The notes under the pieces: generated by a model
What the model saw: only the letters and a program-made list of their open reading frames with translations
What the model was told of the DNA's origin: nothing
The model's database searches: none
Part shown: piece after piece, positions 12,733 to 20,643 of the stretch
Position numbering within the stretch: position 1 is the stretch's first letter
Layout: every line of letters starts with the position of its first letter
NCBI RefSeq assembly: GCF_016908875.1
Contig: NZ_JAFBES010000001.1
Span: 542,007 to 606,006 of the forward strand
Direction of reading: 5' to 3'
DNA length: 64,000 nucleotides
Source: Bacillus ectoiniformans
GTDB lineage: Bacteria > Bacillota > Bacilli > Bacillales > Domibacillaceae
Made by a program: the position numbers and the translations under genes

Positions 12733-13038
12733 ATGACTATTAATTACCAAGAATTAGATGAAGAAACTTTATTTATCGTCTCTCAAACGTTTAAAGCTTT
12801 GTCTGATCCCACTCGCTTAAGAATTTTAAACTTGCTCTTTACCGGAGAATACAAGGTAAACGATATAGCGGAGAAATTGTCCTTATTGCAGTCCACTGTT
12901 TCCCACCAGCTGCGGTTTTTAAAAAATTTACGATTAGTTAAATACAGGAGAGAAGGAACTACCCTATATTATTCTCATGACGACGAGCACGTGATTGATC
13001 TCTTGCGCCAAGCCATTGAACATGCCAATCATCATTGA
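12733..13038 (+). CDS. czrA: ArsR/SmtB-family metal-sensing repressor (CzrA-like)
   Basis: 101-aa winged-helix repressor. The HTH lies at about residues 42-66 ([22 protein letters not shown]). The C-terminal helix carries D-x-H followed by H-x-x-H at the spacing of the alpha-5 zinc site of S. aureus CzrA (DEH ... HANH), so it most likely senses Zn(II)/Co(II), not arsenic. I start at the ATG at 12733 because AAAAGGAG lies 7 nt upstream; a GTG at 12727 is too close to it. No czcD/cadA-type efflux gene is adjacent. The next gene downstream (13192) is an ArsC-fold protein. Region 12457-12732 is A+T-rich with no other gene. Confidence 0.85.
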   Translation: MTINYQELDEETLFIVSQTFKALSDPTRLRILNLLFTGEYKVNDIAEKLSLLQSTVSHQLRFLKNLRLVKYRREGTTLYYSHDDEHVIDLLRQAIEHANHH

Positions 13039-13191
13039 GCTTTTATCATAAAGGTTTCTATTAACACCATTTTATAGTAATATGTACATAGAACTTTAGC
13101 CCTTCACTTCCTTACTATTTCATTATTTTATGCATATTCTTTTTAGAATGGGGTAATTAAGAAACAGAATGATTTAAAGGGGTAAACAGAC

Positions 13192-13611
13192 ATGGCCAAC
13201 AAAAAAATACTATTTCTCTCATCCGTTAGTCACCTCAGTTCAATGGCAGAAGGGTGGGCTTCTAAGTTAAAGGAACCTTCCTGGAACTTCATTAGTGCTT
13301 CACTGACAGCTTCAGAATCTAACACTCTGCCTGTTGAAGCGATGAAAGAAGTGAATATAGATATCGCAGACAAGCATTCTCATTCCTTCGATCCTCATTT
13401 GCTTAAAGAAGCAGATGTCGTGGTAGCCATTTATGATTTTAAGCATGATAGTAAGCCTGTTATTGAAGATGCGCCTATTAAGAAAATGATCAGCTGGGAC
13501 ATCCCTAATCCCGTCTACTGCAAAAGCAGTTCTGAGAAATGGGCTACCTATCAGCTGATTTGTGATGAATTAGCTATTCAGGTAAAACGCTTAAAAGAAA
13601 CATTAATTTAA
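13192..13611 (+). CDS. ArsC/LMW-phosphatase-fold protein lacking the catalytic residues
   Basis: 139-aa protein that aligns end to end with Bacillus thioredoxin-coupled arsenate reductase ArsC (MAEGW after the P-loop, the AMKEVNIDI segment, KADLVV-like LKEADVVV, and the C-terminal FQRVRDE-like YQLICDE). The active site is gone: the P-loop C-x5-R of ArsC reads SSVSHLS here (Cys10 to Ser, Cys15 to Leu, Arg16 to Ser), and positions of the resolving cysteines 82 and 89 are Tyr-81 and Lys-88. The general-acid loop DDP is PNP. It cannot work as a reductase or phosphatase by the known mechanism. The reading frame is intact and has a good ribosome site (AAAGGGG), so it is not a simple pseudogene. Function unknown; binding role inferred. 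Confidence 0.75.
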   Translation: MANKKILFLSSVSHLSSMAEGWASKLKEPSWNFISASLTASESNTLPVEAMKEVNIDIADKHSHSFDPHLLKEADVVVAIYDFKHDSKPVIEDAPIKKMISWDIPNPVYCKSSSEKWATYQLICDELAIQVKRLKETLI

Positions 13612-13656
13612 AAATCCACCACATCCCATAAATGGTTTGTTGGTGGATTTTTTTTG
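13611..13656 (+). terminator. Terminator between ArsC-like gene and purine permease
   Basis: AAATCCACC (13611-13620) pairs with GGTGGATTT (13642-13650), followed by an eight-T run on the plus strand; weaker T-run on the other strand may serve the convergent permease. Confidence 0.8.
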
Positions 13657-13666
13657 CCTTATTAAC

Positions 13667-14959
13667 CTATAAAAAGATAAAGTATGCTAAAAATGCAGCG
13701 AATAGCAGGTACATTAACGGATGAATTTCGTCTTTCTTTCCTAAAGTAAGCATGGTCACTGGATACATAATAAAGCCTAAGGCGATTCCGTTCGCTACAC
13801 TGAATGTAAGTGGCATCATTAAAAGAATCGCAAACGAAGGAATAGTAATCTCCAATCTTTCCCACTGAATATTCTTTACTTCCCTAGCCATTAGTGCGCC
13901 CACAATAATTAGTGCCGGTGCGGTAACTTCGGCGGTCACGACAGACAATAATGGTGAAAAAAACAAAGCAATAGCGAAAAATCCCGAAATAATTATAGAA
14001 GTAAACCCTGTTCTTCCTCCCGCCGCAATGCCTGCACTCGATTCAATCATCGCAGCTACTGTCGATGTTCCGAGCACTGAACCAACTACTGTAGCAGAAG
14101 AATCAGCAAGCAAAGCACGGCCAGCATTAGGGATTTGATTGTTCTTCATTAACCCCGCCTGGCTGGCAATGGCAATCAGCGCACCTGCCGTATCAAAAAA
14201 GGCCACAAATAAAAAGGTAAAAATGACAGCCAGCATTTCAGGAGTAAACACTTGTCCAATATGATCAAAAACAACACCAAATGTCGGTTCAAGACTTGGT
14301 ATCGCTCCAACAATCTGTTTAGGCTGATCAATAATTCCAGCAATCATGCCAGCGATTGTTGAAAGAACCATTCCATAAAATATGGCTCCCTTCACGCCGC
14401 GAATCATCATAATAACTGTAATGACAAATCCAAATAGCGCCAGCAGCACAGGCGGTGAGTGAATATCACCCAACGATACAAAAGTGGCTTCACTTCCTAC
14501 AATGATACCTGCGTTCTTTAACCCGATAAATGCAATAAAAAATCCAATTCCCCCAGCAATCGCATGCTTTAAATCCTGTGGAATGACATTAATAATCATT
14601 TCACGAATCTTTAACAGACTGAGCAATACAAATAAAACACCTGCAATAAATACACCAGTCAGAGCTGTTTGCCAAGGAACACCCATTCCGATACAAACGG
14701 AAAAGGTAAAGAAAGAATTCAATCCCATACTCGGAGCAATTCCAATTGGGTAGTTAGCCAAGAGGCCAATTAATAAAGAACCAATGATAGCTGATAAAGC
14801 AGTTGCAGTAAATACTGCCCCTTTGTCCATTCCTGATTGACTAAGTATAATAGGGTTAACAATTAATATATAAGCCATTGATAAAAACGTGGTGATACCT
14901 GCCACTGTTTCTTGCTTATATGAAGTTTCTCTTTCTTGAAACTGAAAAAAGCGTTCCAT
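13667..14959 (-). CDS. pbuG: AzgA/PbuG-type purine permease (NCS2 family), guanine-riboswitch controlled
   Basis: 430-aa membrane transporter with about 12-14 helices, of the AzgA-like branch of NCS2 that imports hypoxanthine, guanine or adenine by proton symport. Signatures: ANYPIGIAPSMGLNSFF near residue 70, HAIAGGIGFFIAFIGLKNAG, FFDTAGALIAIASQAGL and the SSAGIAAGGRTG segment. The start MERFFQFQERET is preceded by a good Shine-Dalgarno (GGAGGTATATCC). A guanine-type purine riboswitch (15083-15153) precedes it, which supports a hypoxanthine/guanine substrate as for B. subtilis PbuG. A paralogue under PurR-type control lies at 28993-30294. Confidence 0.9.
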   Translation of the reverse strand: MERFFQFQERETSYKQETVAGITTFLSMAYILIVNPIILSQSGMDKGAVFTATALSAIIGSLLIGLLANYPIGIAPSMGLNSFFTFSVCIGMGVPWQTALTGVFIAGVLFVLLSLLKIREMIINVIPQDLKHAIAGGIGFFIAFIGLKNAGIIVGSEATFVSLGDIHSPPVLLALFGFVITVIMMIRGVKGAIFYGMVLSTIAGMIAGIIDQPKQIVGAIPSLEPTFGVVFDHIGQVFTPEMLAVIFTFLFVAFFDTAGALIAIASQAGLMKNNQIPNAGRALLADSSATVVGSVLGTSTVAAMIESSAGIAAGGRTGFTSIIISGFFAIALFFSPLLSVVTAEVTAPALIIVGALMAREVKNIQWERLEITIPSFAILLMMPLTFSVANGIALGFIMYPVTMLTLGKKDEIHPLMYLLFAAFLAYFIFL

Positions 14960-14999
14960 TGGATATACCTCCGCAATAGTTTTCCATTGAAAAATAAAT

Positions 15000-15153
15000 A
15001 AAAAAACTCCCGCTCAGAAGAACGGAAGCTGCCTTTTAGAATGATAAGGGATAAAGGACATATGTATATAGTTGTCCGATATCCTTTATAGTCAAGCTAT
15101 TTACGGCAGCCTGGTAGAAACGTTCAGGCCTTATCCCTGAACATATACAAAGG
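15000..15153 (-). promoter_or_regulatory. Guanine (purine) riboswitch with terminator
   Basis: Aptamer at 15083-15153. On the reverse strand P1 pairs CCTTTGTATA with TATAAAGG. The hallmark core is present: P2 GTTCAGG/CCTGAAC, junction TTTCTACC, P3 AGGCTG..., the loop GCCGTAAA and 3' junction TTGACTAT. The discriminating residue in GACTAT is C (C74), indicating guanine/hypoxanthine specificity; adenine switches have T here. Downstream CTTCCGTTC/GAGCGGGAG forms a 9-bp terminator with a seven-T run (15000-15035). Ligand binding would turn the permease off. Confidence 0.93.
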
Positions 15154-15183
15154 TGGGTGATTATTTACATTCAATTTCGAATG

Positions 15184-15212
15184 ATTATATCAGAATAAAA
15201 AATACAAGTAAA
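15184..15212 (-). promoter_or_regulatory. Promoter of the guanine-riboswitch transcript
   Basis: Reverse strand TTTACT (15207-15212), 17-bp spacer, TATAAT (15184-15189); perfect -10, weak -35, placed about 30 nt before the aptamer. The rest of 15213-15328 shows no feature. Confidence 0.6.
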
Positions 15213-15328
15213 TTAGCTGTATTATATTCGCAATCTTCCCTTAATTGATTGATAATAGGAATAGATAAGTGAAGCCATATGTGAATGAATGACGTATATC
15301 AATAAACAGCCCAGAGAGGATGGATAAC

Positions 15329-16153
15329 GTGGAAACAAAAGAAGGCTTAATTAATGAATTATCTTTTGTCGAAAAGTGGGAAAAGTCACAGAAGCAAGAC
15401 TGGTTTTGGGAACGCCTTACCCGCTTGCCATTCAAATTGCTTGATCGCTTGACTCCAAAATATGTTCATGAAAAAATCAGCCAATTGCTTGATGAAATTG
15501 GGAGCTACATTCAAACTGGCGGACAGTACTTAACTCAAAAAAACTATGTTCTAAAAAAGGTTCAAGCCCATCATTCGGACAGACGGATCGAATCGATATA
15601 TGACGTTGCTTCCGTCCCGCTCGCCACGATGGATGCAGTGAGCGAAGATCTGAAAAAAAATCGGGGGGACTTAGCTACAGTTCAGGGAGCGACTACCGGT
15701 GTTGGAGGCATATTCACACTAGCTGCGGATATCCCAGCGCTGCTCGGCTTGTCTTTAAAAACGCTTCAAGAAATAGCTATCTCCTATGGCTATAATCCAG
15801 ATAGTCGAGAGGAGCGCATTTTTATTATTAAATGCCTGCAGTTTACTTCCTCAGATGTCGTGGGCAAAAAAGCTATTCTTAAAGAATTATCGTCTTATTA
15901 TCAGGGGCGTTCCGATCAGCAGGAAATCATGTCCCAGCTTCAAGGATGGAGAGAAGTAGTTTATACGTATCGCGATCAATTTGGGTGGAAGAAATTATTG
16001 CAAATGGTTCCTGTTGCAGGGATGGTGTTCGGAGCCTTCACCAACCGGTCGATGATCCATGATATTGCAGAAACAGGCCGCATGCTTTACCGAAAGCGAC
16101 GCATCTTAGAACGGCTTGCAGAAATGGACAAGACAAATGAAAGCTCAATCTGA
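15329..16153 (+). CDS. EcsC family protein
   Basis: 274-aa soluble or peripherally bound protein of the EcsC family, named after the third gene of the B. subtilis ecs ABC-transporter operon; molecular role unknown. The conserved central block is visible: VASVPLATMDAVSEDL, then ATTGVGGIFTLAADIPALLGLSLKTLQEIA (a glycine/alanine-rich hydrophobic stretch), then the AFTNRSMIHDIAETGRMLYRKRR tail. I choose the GTG at 15329 since GAGAGG ends 9 nt upstream; an in-frame ATG at 15320 touches the ribosome site. No ecsAB neighbours. Its stop codon lies inside the terminator and the gene overlaps the convergent TrkA-C gene by 9 nt. Confidence 0.85.
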   Translation: METKEGLINELSFVEKWEKSQKQDWFWERLTRLPFKLLDRLTPKYVHEKISQLLDEIGSYIQTGGQYLTQKNYVLKKVQAHHSDRRIESIYDVASVPLATMDAVSEDLKKNRGDLATVQGATTGVGGIFTLAADIPALLGLSLKTLQEIAISYGYNPDSREERIFIIKCLQFTSSDVVGKKAILKELSSYYQGRSDQQEIMSQLQGWREVVYTYRDQFGWKKLLQMVPVAGMVFGAFTNRSMIHDIAETGRMLYRKRRILERLAEMDKTNESSI

Positions 16154-16171
16154 TGAGCTTTCATTTTTTTC
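16137..16171 (+). terminator. Terminator embedded in two convergent gene ends
   Basis: ATGAAAGCTCA (16137-16147) pairs perfectly with TGAGCTTTCAT (16154-16164), followed by a T-run on the plus strand. The left arm encodes the last residues of the EcsC protein, and the right arm those of the opposite-strand TrkA-C protein, whose stop codons fall in the hairpin. Confidence 0.88.
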
Positions 16172-16822
16172 TCCAAACTTCTTTTCAATATGTGTCTGAT
16201 CACCATACAAATATAGGGAATCTCCTTCTCGAATTTCTTCATGCCTTAATTCGCTTCGTATATTCACTGTTCCACGTTTAATAAACAACAAGTTAATGTC
16301 TTCTTCATGATCAAATAACTCACACACTTTCTTTCCTATAAATGTAGATTCTTCTCCTACATCAATGGTTGTCACAATATCATCGTCGCATAAATACAAT
16401 GCTTCGTTAATTGGGAGTTCGGAAATATCCAGATTTTTTCGCATTTCATGCTTAAACATCTTTTTTAATTTATTTCTTATAAAAGGTGTTTTACCTGCAA
16501 GCAGAAGTAGCAGCAGAAATAAATTGATGAGTGTCAGTTCCTTTAACCTTAAGTCATTTGAAATAATATTCGTAATGGCTGAAATAATAACCGCCAGTGA
16601 AAACGCGCCAAATAAAATTAAAAATGCACTGATTCTTCTTCTCGCTGGATGGTCAATAATTAACTGAGATTCATCCGTAGTAAACCCCGTACCTGTGAGC
16701 ATGGAAATGACTTGATAACGGGAAATTTCTGTTTTCAATCCGGTAATCCTAAATAGCACCACGGAGATCTCAATGACTAAAGCTACAATTAATAAATAAA
16801 GAAACATGAAAACAAAACCCAT
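16145..16822 (-). CDS. Membrane protein with C-terminal TrkA-C (RCK_C) domain
   Basis: 225-aa protein: N-terminal helix at about 2-24, a short GTGFTTDESQL segment resembling the pore-loop region of K+ transporters, two more helices at about 66-88 and 95-113, then a basic linker (NKLKKMFKHEMRK) and a TrkA-C domain at about 140-218 (STFIGKKVCELF... GDSLYLYGD). TrkA-C domains bind small ligands, often cyclic di-AMP in Firmicutes, and gate ion transporters. No ion-transport partner is adjacent. Ligand and transported ion are unknown; c-di-AMP is an inference from the family. Confidence 0.75.
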   Translation of the reverse strand: MGFVFMFLYLLIVALVIEISVVLFRITGLKTEISRYQVISMLTGTGFTTDESQLIIDHPARRRISAFLILFGAFSLAVIISAITNIISNDLRLKELTLINLFLLLLLLAGKTPFIRNKLKKMFKHEMRKNLDISELPINEALYLCDDDIVTTIDVGEESTFIGKKVCELFDHEEDINLLFIKRGTVNIRSELRHEEIREGDSLYLYGDQTHIEKKFGEKNESSSD

Positions 16823-16911
16823 TAGCTTTTCCTACTTTCTTTCACACGATTTTATCTTATTATTCCCCTCAGCTTCGCATTAAAACTCTCTCCTTTTTCC
16901 TATTGCAATAG

Positions 16912-16939
16912 AAAAAACCGCTGAGAGCTCCAGCGGTTT
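16912..16939 (-). terminator. Terminator of spoVR
   Basis: AACCGCTG/CAGCGGTT stem (16916-16923 and 16931-16938) with a T-run on the reverse strand, touching the spoVR stop codon. Confidence 0.8.
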
Positions 16940-18347
16940 ACTGTAAATATTTTCGATGAACATTTTTGCCGTCATAAGAAAACACAATGTTTTTCCCTTC
17001 CAGCTTTGTTTCCATATGAACCGTCCTGCCCCATAATTGATAAATATATGGGACCACTTTTTCCAAATATTTCACATCTAGTTCAATTCCTTCGTACCAG
17101 TGTTTTAAATATAACTCTCCGTTTTTTAAATAATCTCCATCCGTTACGGTAATATAAGGAAATCCACCGTTCACTCTCATCCCTACCAGCTGATCGCGAA
17201 CCTCTGTCCATTTCTTATCAACAATTTTGTAGTCTTTTCCTTTTTTCTGGAACAAGTACATATCTTCTCTCGTCACAAGATCTTTCGTTAAGTAATTACG
17301 CAAGAACGATATGTCTGATTCAATTTCCCTGACTTCAAACATTTTTTCCCGGCCGCTCCCAGGTTTAACACCATGTCGAATCATCTCTTCCGTTGGATGA
17401 TCATACCGCTGTTCAATATCTTCAAAGATTTTCAATCCTAAATAATAAGGGTTGATGGACGTTCTGGACGGCTGAACAACTCCTGCATTCAGTTTAGCAA
17501 ATTCAATGGATTCGCCTGACGTTAAATCCAGTTCTCTCACAATTCGCTGATGCCAATAGGAAGCCCATCCTTCGTTCATAATCTTTGTCTCCAGCTGCGG
17601 CCAAAAATAAAGCATTTCTTCTCTCATCATGGTCATGATATCCCGCTGCCAGTCTTCCAGTTCCTGGCTGTAATGTTCAATAAACAGCATAATATCTTTT
17701 TCAGGCTGCGGCGGTATTTTTTTCTTCTGTTTCTTCACGATTTTTTTACGTTTATTTCCGTCAAGATCCCATAGATCATCATATGGCCCCGCTTTGATCT
17801 CTTCTTCCTCTTCCTCAATTTCCTCTTCCCAAGACAACTTAGAACGGAGCAAAGACGGATCAATATGCTCTTCTATTGCAAGCACAGCGTCTAGAAACTT
17901 CTCCACTGTCTCTTTTCCATGATCAATTTCGTATTGCCGGATTCGATCAGCAGTCGCTGCCATACTTTCCACCATGTCCCGCTTCGTACGATGGAACCGA
18001 ATATTATTTTTAAAGAAATCACAATGGGCAAGTACGTGCGCGACAATTAACTTATTCTGAATCAGCGAGTTAGTATCGAGTAAAAAAGCATAGCACGGGT
18101 TCGAGTTGATGACTAACTCATATATTTTACTTAAACCTAAGTCATACTGAAGTTTCATTTTAAAAAATTGCTTCCCAAAGCTCCAATGTGAAAATCGCGT
18201 CGGCATGCCATACGCACCAAATGTATAAATAATTTCAGCTGGACAAATCTCGTATCTCATCGGGTAAAAATCAAGGCCAAACCCTGTGGCAATTTCGGTG
18301 ATTTCATCGATGGCATATTCAAGAGCCTTCACCTCTGACTGATTCAC
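16938..18347 (-). CDS. spoVR: Stage V sporulation protein R
   Basis: Sporulation protein involved in spore cortex formation; biochemical activity not established. Typical SpoVR text: [31 protein letters not shown], the [15 protein letters not shown] block, and the conserved [12 protein letters not shown] near residue 270. I start at GTG 18347 ([15 protein letters not shown]) because AAGGGGGAG lies 5 nt upstream and the resulting 469 aa equals the B. subtilis length (468); the open frame extends 34 codons further without homology. A lysine/glutamate-rich insert ([12 protein letters not shown] and [12 protein letters not shown]) lies at about 185-215. SpoVR belongs to the SigE regulon in B. subtilis; I did not find a convincing SigE promoter by eye. 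Confidence 0.95.
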   Translation of the reverse strand: MNQSEVKALEYAIDEITEIATGFGLDFYPMRYEICPAEIIYTFGAYGMPTRFSHWSFGKQFFKMKLQYDLGLSKIYELVINSNPCYAFLLDTNSLIQNKLIVAHVLAHCDFFKNNIRFHRTKRDMVESMAATADRIRQYEIDHGKETVEKFLDAVLAIEEHIDPSLLRSKLSWEEEIEEEEEEIKAGPYDDLWDLDGNKRKKIVKKQKKKIPPQPEKDIMLFIEHYSQELEDWQRDIMTMMREEMLYFWPQLETKIMNEGWASYWHQRIVRELDLTSGESIEFAKLNAGVVQPSRTSINPYYLGLKIFEDIEQRYDHPTEEMIRHGVKPGSGREKMFEVREIESDISFLRNYLTKDLVTREDMYLFQKKGKDYKIVDKKWTEVRDQLVGMRVNGGFPYITVTDGDYLKNGELYLKHWYEGIELDVKYLEKVVPYIYQLWGRTVHMETKLEGKNIVFSYDGKNVHRKYLQ

Positions 18348-18491
18348 ATACACTCCCCCTTTTGCTCTATACAGATATGTATGAAAAAATTCAGAGAGGC
18401 ATGACCGTTGGTTGGGAAAACGGCAAAGCTCACAACTAAAAAAGAGCATCTTTCACCTCTAGCTTTTACCGCAATATCAACGCCTGCAGGC

Positions 18492-18596
18492 TCTATCGGC
18501 GGCTTTCTTCATTCTAACGGCGGTTTCGGAGATTCTAACGGCGGCTTTTGAAATCCTAACGGCGGATTCCGCAATTCTATCGGCGATTCGCCCATT
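18492..18596. repeat. Five tandem 21-bp repeats, core TCTAACGGCGG
   Basis: Units begin at 18492, 18513, 18534, 18555 and 18576, exactly 21 bp apart. The shared part is (T/C)CTA(A/T)CGGCG(G/A); the other ten or so bases vary between units. It is G+C-rich compared with nearby intergenic DNA. The array sits between the starts-side of spoVR and the end of the NhaC-family gene (both minus strand). In one plus-strand frame it would read as heptads of the type ILTAxxx, but no start or ribosome site accompanies it, so I treat it as noncoding. Region 18348-18491 shows nothing else. Confidence 0.9.
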
Positions 18597-18677
18597 TAAA
18601 GGCAAACAGGACCATTCCGTATGTACGAAATGATCCTGAGTCTTTGATATACCGAGCAGCTTCCCAGTTAGTCAAAC

Positions 18678-19970
18678 TTATTTTGATGTCGTTTCTTTTA
18701 ATCGCGGAATATTAAAGATAACCGCGAGCACACCGCAAATTCCAATTAATATTGGATAGATAGAGTAACTGATAATGCTCACTGGGGAAATGCCTGCAAG
18801 CCCTGCAGCCGCAAGCATTTGCGCGCCATAAGGGATGATACCCTGGATGAAGCAGCTAAAGACATCAAGAATGCTTGCTGACTTGCGCGGATCTATGCCG
18901 TATTCTTCCGAGATATTTTTAGCAAGCGGTCCAGCAATAATGATGGCAATTGTATTATTAGCCGTAGATAAATTAGTCAGGCTTACCAGTGAAGCAATAC
19001 CGAATTGCGCCCCTTTTTCTGTGTGGATATTTTTCATGACGATCTTTAATAAGAAGTCGATGCCGCCATTCCAGCGGATGACTTCCACAATTCCGCCGAT
19101 AACGATCGCAATAATAGCCAGTTCAAACATTCCGCTCATACCTTCAGCTATCGTTTTAATTAATGAAAAGAATGTATAGCTTCCATCTAAAAGTCCAATA
19201 ATTCCCGACAGAACAACACCGCCGGCTAATACGATCAATACATTTAAACCAGCAAGTGCCGCACCTAACACGGCTATATAAGGAATAATTTTCACTAGAT
19301 CATAATTACCTGCATTCACAGCACTTTGTTCGCCAGCAGTGAAAATAGCGAGCACAATAATGGTAATAACGGCTGCAGGCAAAACAATTAAAAAGTTAGT
19401 CCGGAATTTATCCGCCATTCTTGTTCCTTGTGTTCTTACTGCCGCAATAGTGGTATCAGAGATCACGGATAAGTTATCACCAAACATCGCTCCTCCAATG
19501 ACAGTTGCCATAGAGAGCGCCATCGAAATTCCTGTTCCCTCTGATATAGACATACCGATTGGCGCTAATGCGACGATCGTTCCCACAGAGGTTCCCATTG
19601 ATAAAGAAATAAAGCAGGCAATAATGAACAGGCCGACCATCAGCAGGTTTTGAGGAAGAATGGATAGCGCCAAGTTCACGGTAGAATCTACAGCTCCCAT
19701 TCCTTTTGCCGCACCAGCAAACGCGCCTGCCAGTATAAATATGATGGCCATTAGCATGATATTAGGATGCCCTGCTCCTTTTGTAAAAACATCTACTTTT
19801 TCCATAAACGGCACTTTACGATTTAATACTAAAGCGAATGCAGCTGTGATCAATAAAGCCACAGTAATAGGCATTTTGTAAAAATCTCCTGTTGCGACAC
19901 CGCTGCCGATGAAAATAACTAAAAATAAAAGCAATGGGAGGAGTGCCCATCCATTTGATTGATTCTTCAT
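18678..19970 (-). CDS. metT: NhaC-family transporter under SAM riboswitch, probable methionine transporter
   Basis: 430-aa membrane protein with about 11-12 helices of the NhaC Na+/H+ antiporter superfamily (SMGTSVGTIVALAPIG, GGAMFGDNLSVISDTTIAAVRTQG, SLTNLSTANNTIAIIIAGP are typical). The start MKNQSNGWALLPL (19970) has AAAGGAG 7 nt upstream; 27 codons of upstream open frame lie in the riboswitch terminator and are discarded. Because a SAM-I riboswitch controls it, methionine uptake is more likely than plain sodium export: comparative genomics has named S-box-controlled NhaC-family proteins MetT. Substrate is inference; a true antiporter or a transporter of another sulfur compound is possible. 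Confidence 0.8.
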   Translation of the reverse strand: MKNQSNGWALLPLLLFLVIFIGSGVATGDFYKMPITVALLITAAFALVLNRKVPFMEKVDVFTKGAGHPNIMLMAIIFILAGAFAGAAKGMGAVDSTVNLALSILPQNLLMVGLFIIACFISLSMGTSVGTIVALAPIGMSISEGTGISMALSMATVIGGAMFGDNLSVISDTTIAAVRTQGTRMADKFRTNFLIVLPAAVITIIVLAIFTAGEQSAVNAGNYDLVKIIPYIAVLGAALAGLNVLIVLAGGVVLSGIIGLLDGSYTFFSLIKTIAEGMSGMFELAIIAIVIGGIVEVIRWNGGIDFLLKIVMKNIHTEKGAQFGIASLVSLTNLSTANNTIAIIIAGPLAKNISEEYGIDPRKSASILDVFSCFIQGIIPYGAQMLAAAGLAGISPVSIISYSIYPILIGICGVLAVIFNIPRLKETTSK

Positions 19971-19987
19971 GATGTTTCTCCTTTCTT

Positions 19988-20156
19988 TAACAAAAAATAA
20001 AAAGACCCTTCTAGGCAAGAAGAGGTCCGTATCAGAAAACACTCTTCTCATCTTTCAAGCATACAAGCCTGCTGGATTTGGCACAGCGCTCACATAAAGA
20101 GCCCGCTGCCGAGACGTCTTCGGGCCAGTCCCTCAGTCTCTCACGATAAGAATTGT
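19988..20156 (-). promoter_or_regulatory. SAM-I riboswitch (S-box) with terminator
   Basis: Reverse strand 20156-20042 contains the S-box core in order: TTCTTATCGTGAGAG, GAGGGACTGGCCC, CGGCAGCGGGCTC, GTGCCAAATCCAGCAGG, and the closing GAAAGATGAGAAGAG that pairs back to form P1. The AAATCC and GATGAGA segments are the most diagnostic. A terminator-like stem GACC..CTTCT/AGAAGGGTC with T-run follows at 19988-20027. SAM binding would terminate transcription of the downstream transporter. Confidence 0.92.
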
Positions 20157-20193
20157 TCATATTTTATTGTAAATAAAAATAACCACTTGCCCT

Positions 20194-20221
20194 ATTATAC
20201 ATAAATAAGTGATTTCAGCAA
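20194..20221 (-). promoter_or_regulatory. Promoter of the SAM-riboswitch transcript
   Basis: Reverse strand TTGCTG (20216-20221), 16-bp spacer, TATAAT (20194-20199), 38 nt before the aptamer. Between here and yhdB (20222-20361) I see no further feature. Confidence 0.7.
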
Positions 20222-20361
20222 CCTTTAATTTATTACACGTGCCAATTTCCTAATCAACTGTCCAGCACTTTCCCGCGCTTACACTTCAACCATTATTTGC
20301 AGAGAGAGTTTTGCCGCTCTTAACACACACTATGATTAATTCCTCTACAGGAGGGACAAAG

Positions 20362-20592
20362 ATGAATTATACTGATTATGATCGAGCTCTGCATTACGCA
20401 CATCGCTCCGATTGGGATAACCTGCTGATCTTAATGGTTCGGACAAATGACCATTTATTATCGAAGAAGATTGAATATTTCCTGCATGCTCGCTGCTTTC
20501 CCTGTTCTTATTCTGTAGTCGAGCAAACATTTTATGCGCTGTTTCACTATATTGAGCACGCCAACTCAATGATTACCGATGAATACCCATGA
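20362..20592 (+). CDS. yhdB: YhdB-like protein
   Basis: 76-aa protein (MNYTDYDRALHYAHRSDW...) resembling B. subtilis YhdB in length and in the SDWDNLLILMVRTNDHLLSKKIEYFLHA block, a Bacillus-specific family of unknown function. The ATG at 20362 follows AGGAGGGACAAAG; 17 further upstream codons are open but unsupported. Predicted mostly helical, soluble. Single gene, convergent with pgcA. Confidence 0.75.
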   Translation: MNYTDYDRALHYAHRSDWDNLLILMVRTNDHLLSKKIEYFLHARCFPCSYSVVEQTFYALFHYIEHANSMITDEYP

Positions 20593-20600
20593 GAATTCCA

Positions 20601-20636
20601 CCAAAAAAGCGGCTTTCTATAAAAAGAAAGCCGCAT
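20601..20636 (-). terminator. Terminator of pgcA
   Basis: GCGGCTTTCT/AGAAAGCCGC (20609-20618 and 20625-20634), T-run TTTTTT on the reverse strand; probably also ends yhdB transcripts. Confidence 0.85.
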
Positions 20637-20643
20637 ACATACT

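Noticed and set aside
12733..13611. A working arsenic-resistance (ars) operon
   Set aside because: The repressor has a zinc-type site instead of an arsenic-type one, the ArsC-like protein lacks all catalytic residues, and no arsB/acr3 pump is present.
18471..18600. Heptad protein (ILTAxxx repeats) from the 21-bp array
   Set aside because: The frame has no start with ribosome site nearby; a 21-bp period yields heptads by arithmetic alone.
18641..18677. Hairpin AGGA..CATTTCG/CGGAATG..TCCT as terminator of the NhaC-family gene
   Set aside because: Stem has bulges and there is no T-run; kept out of the feature list.
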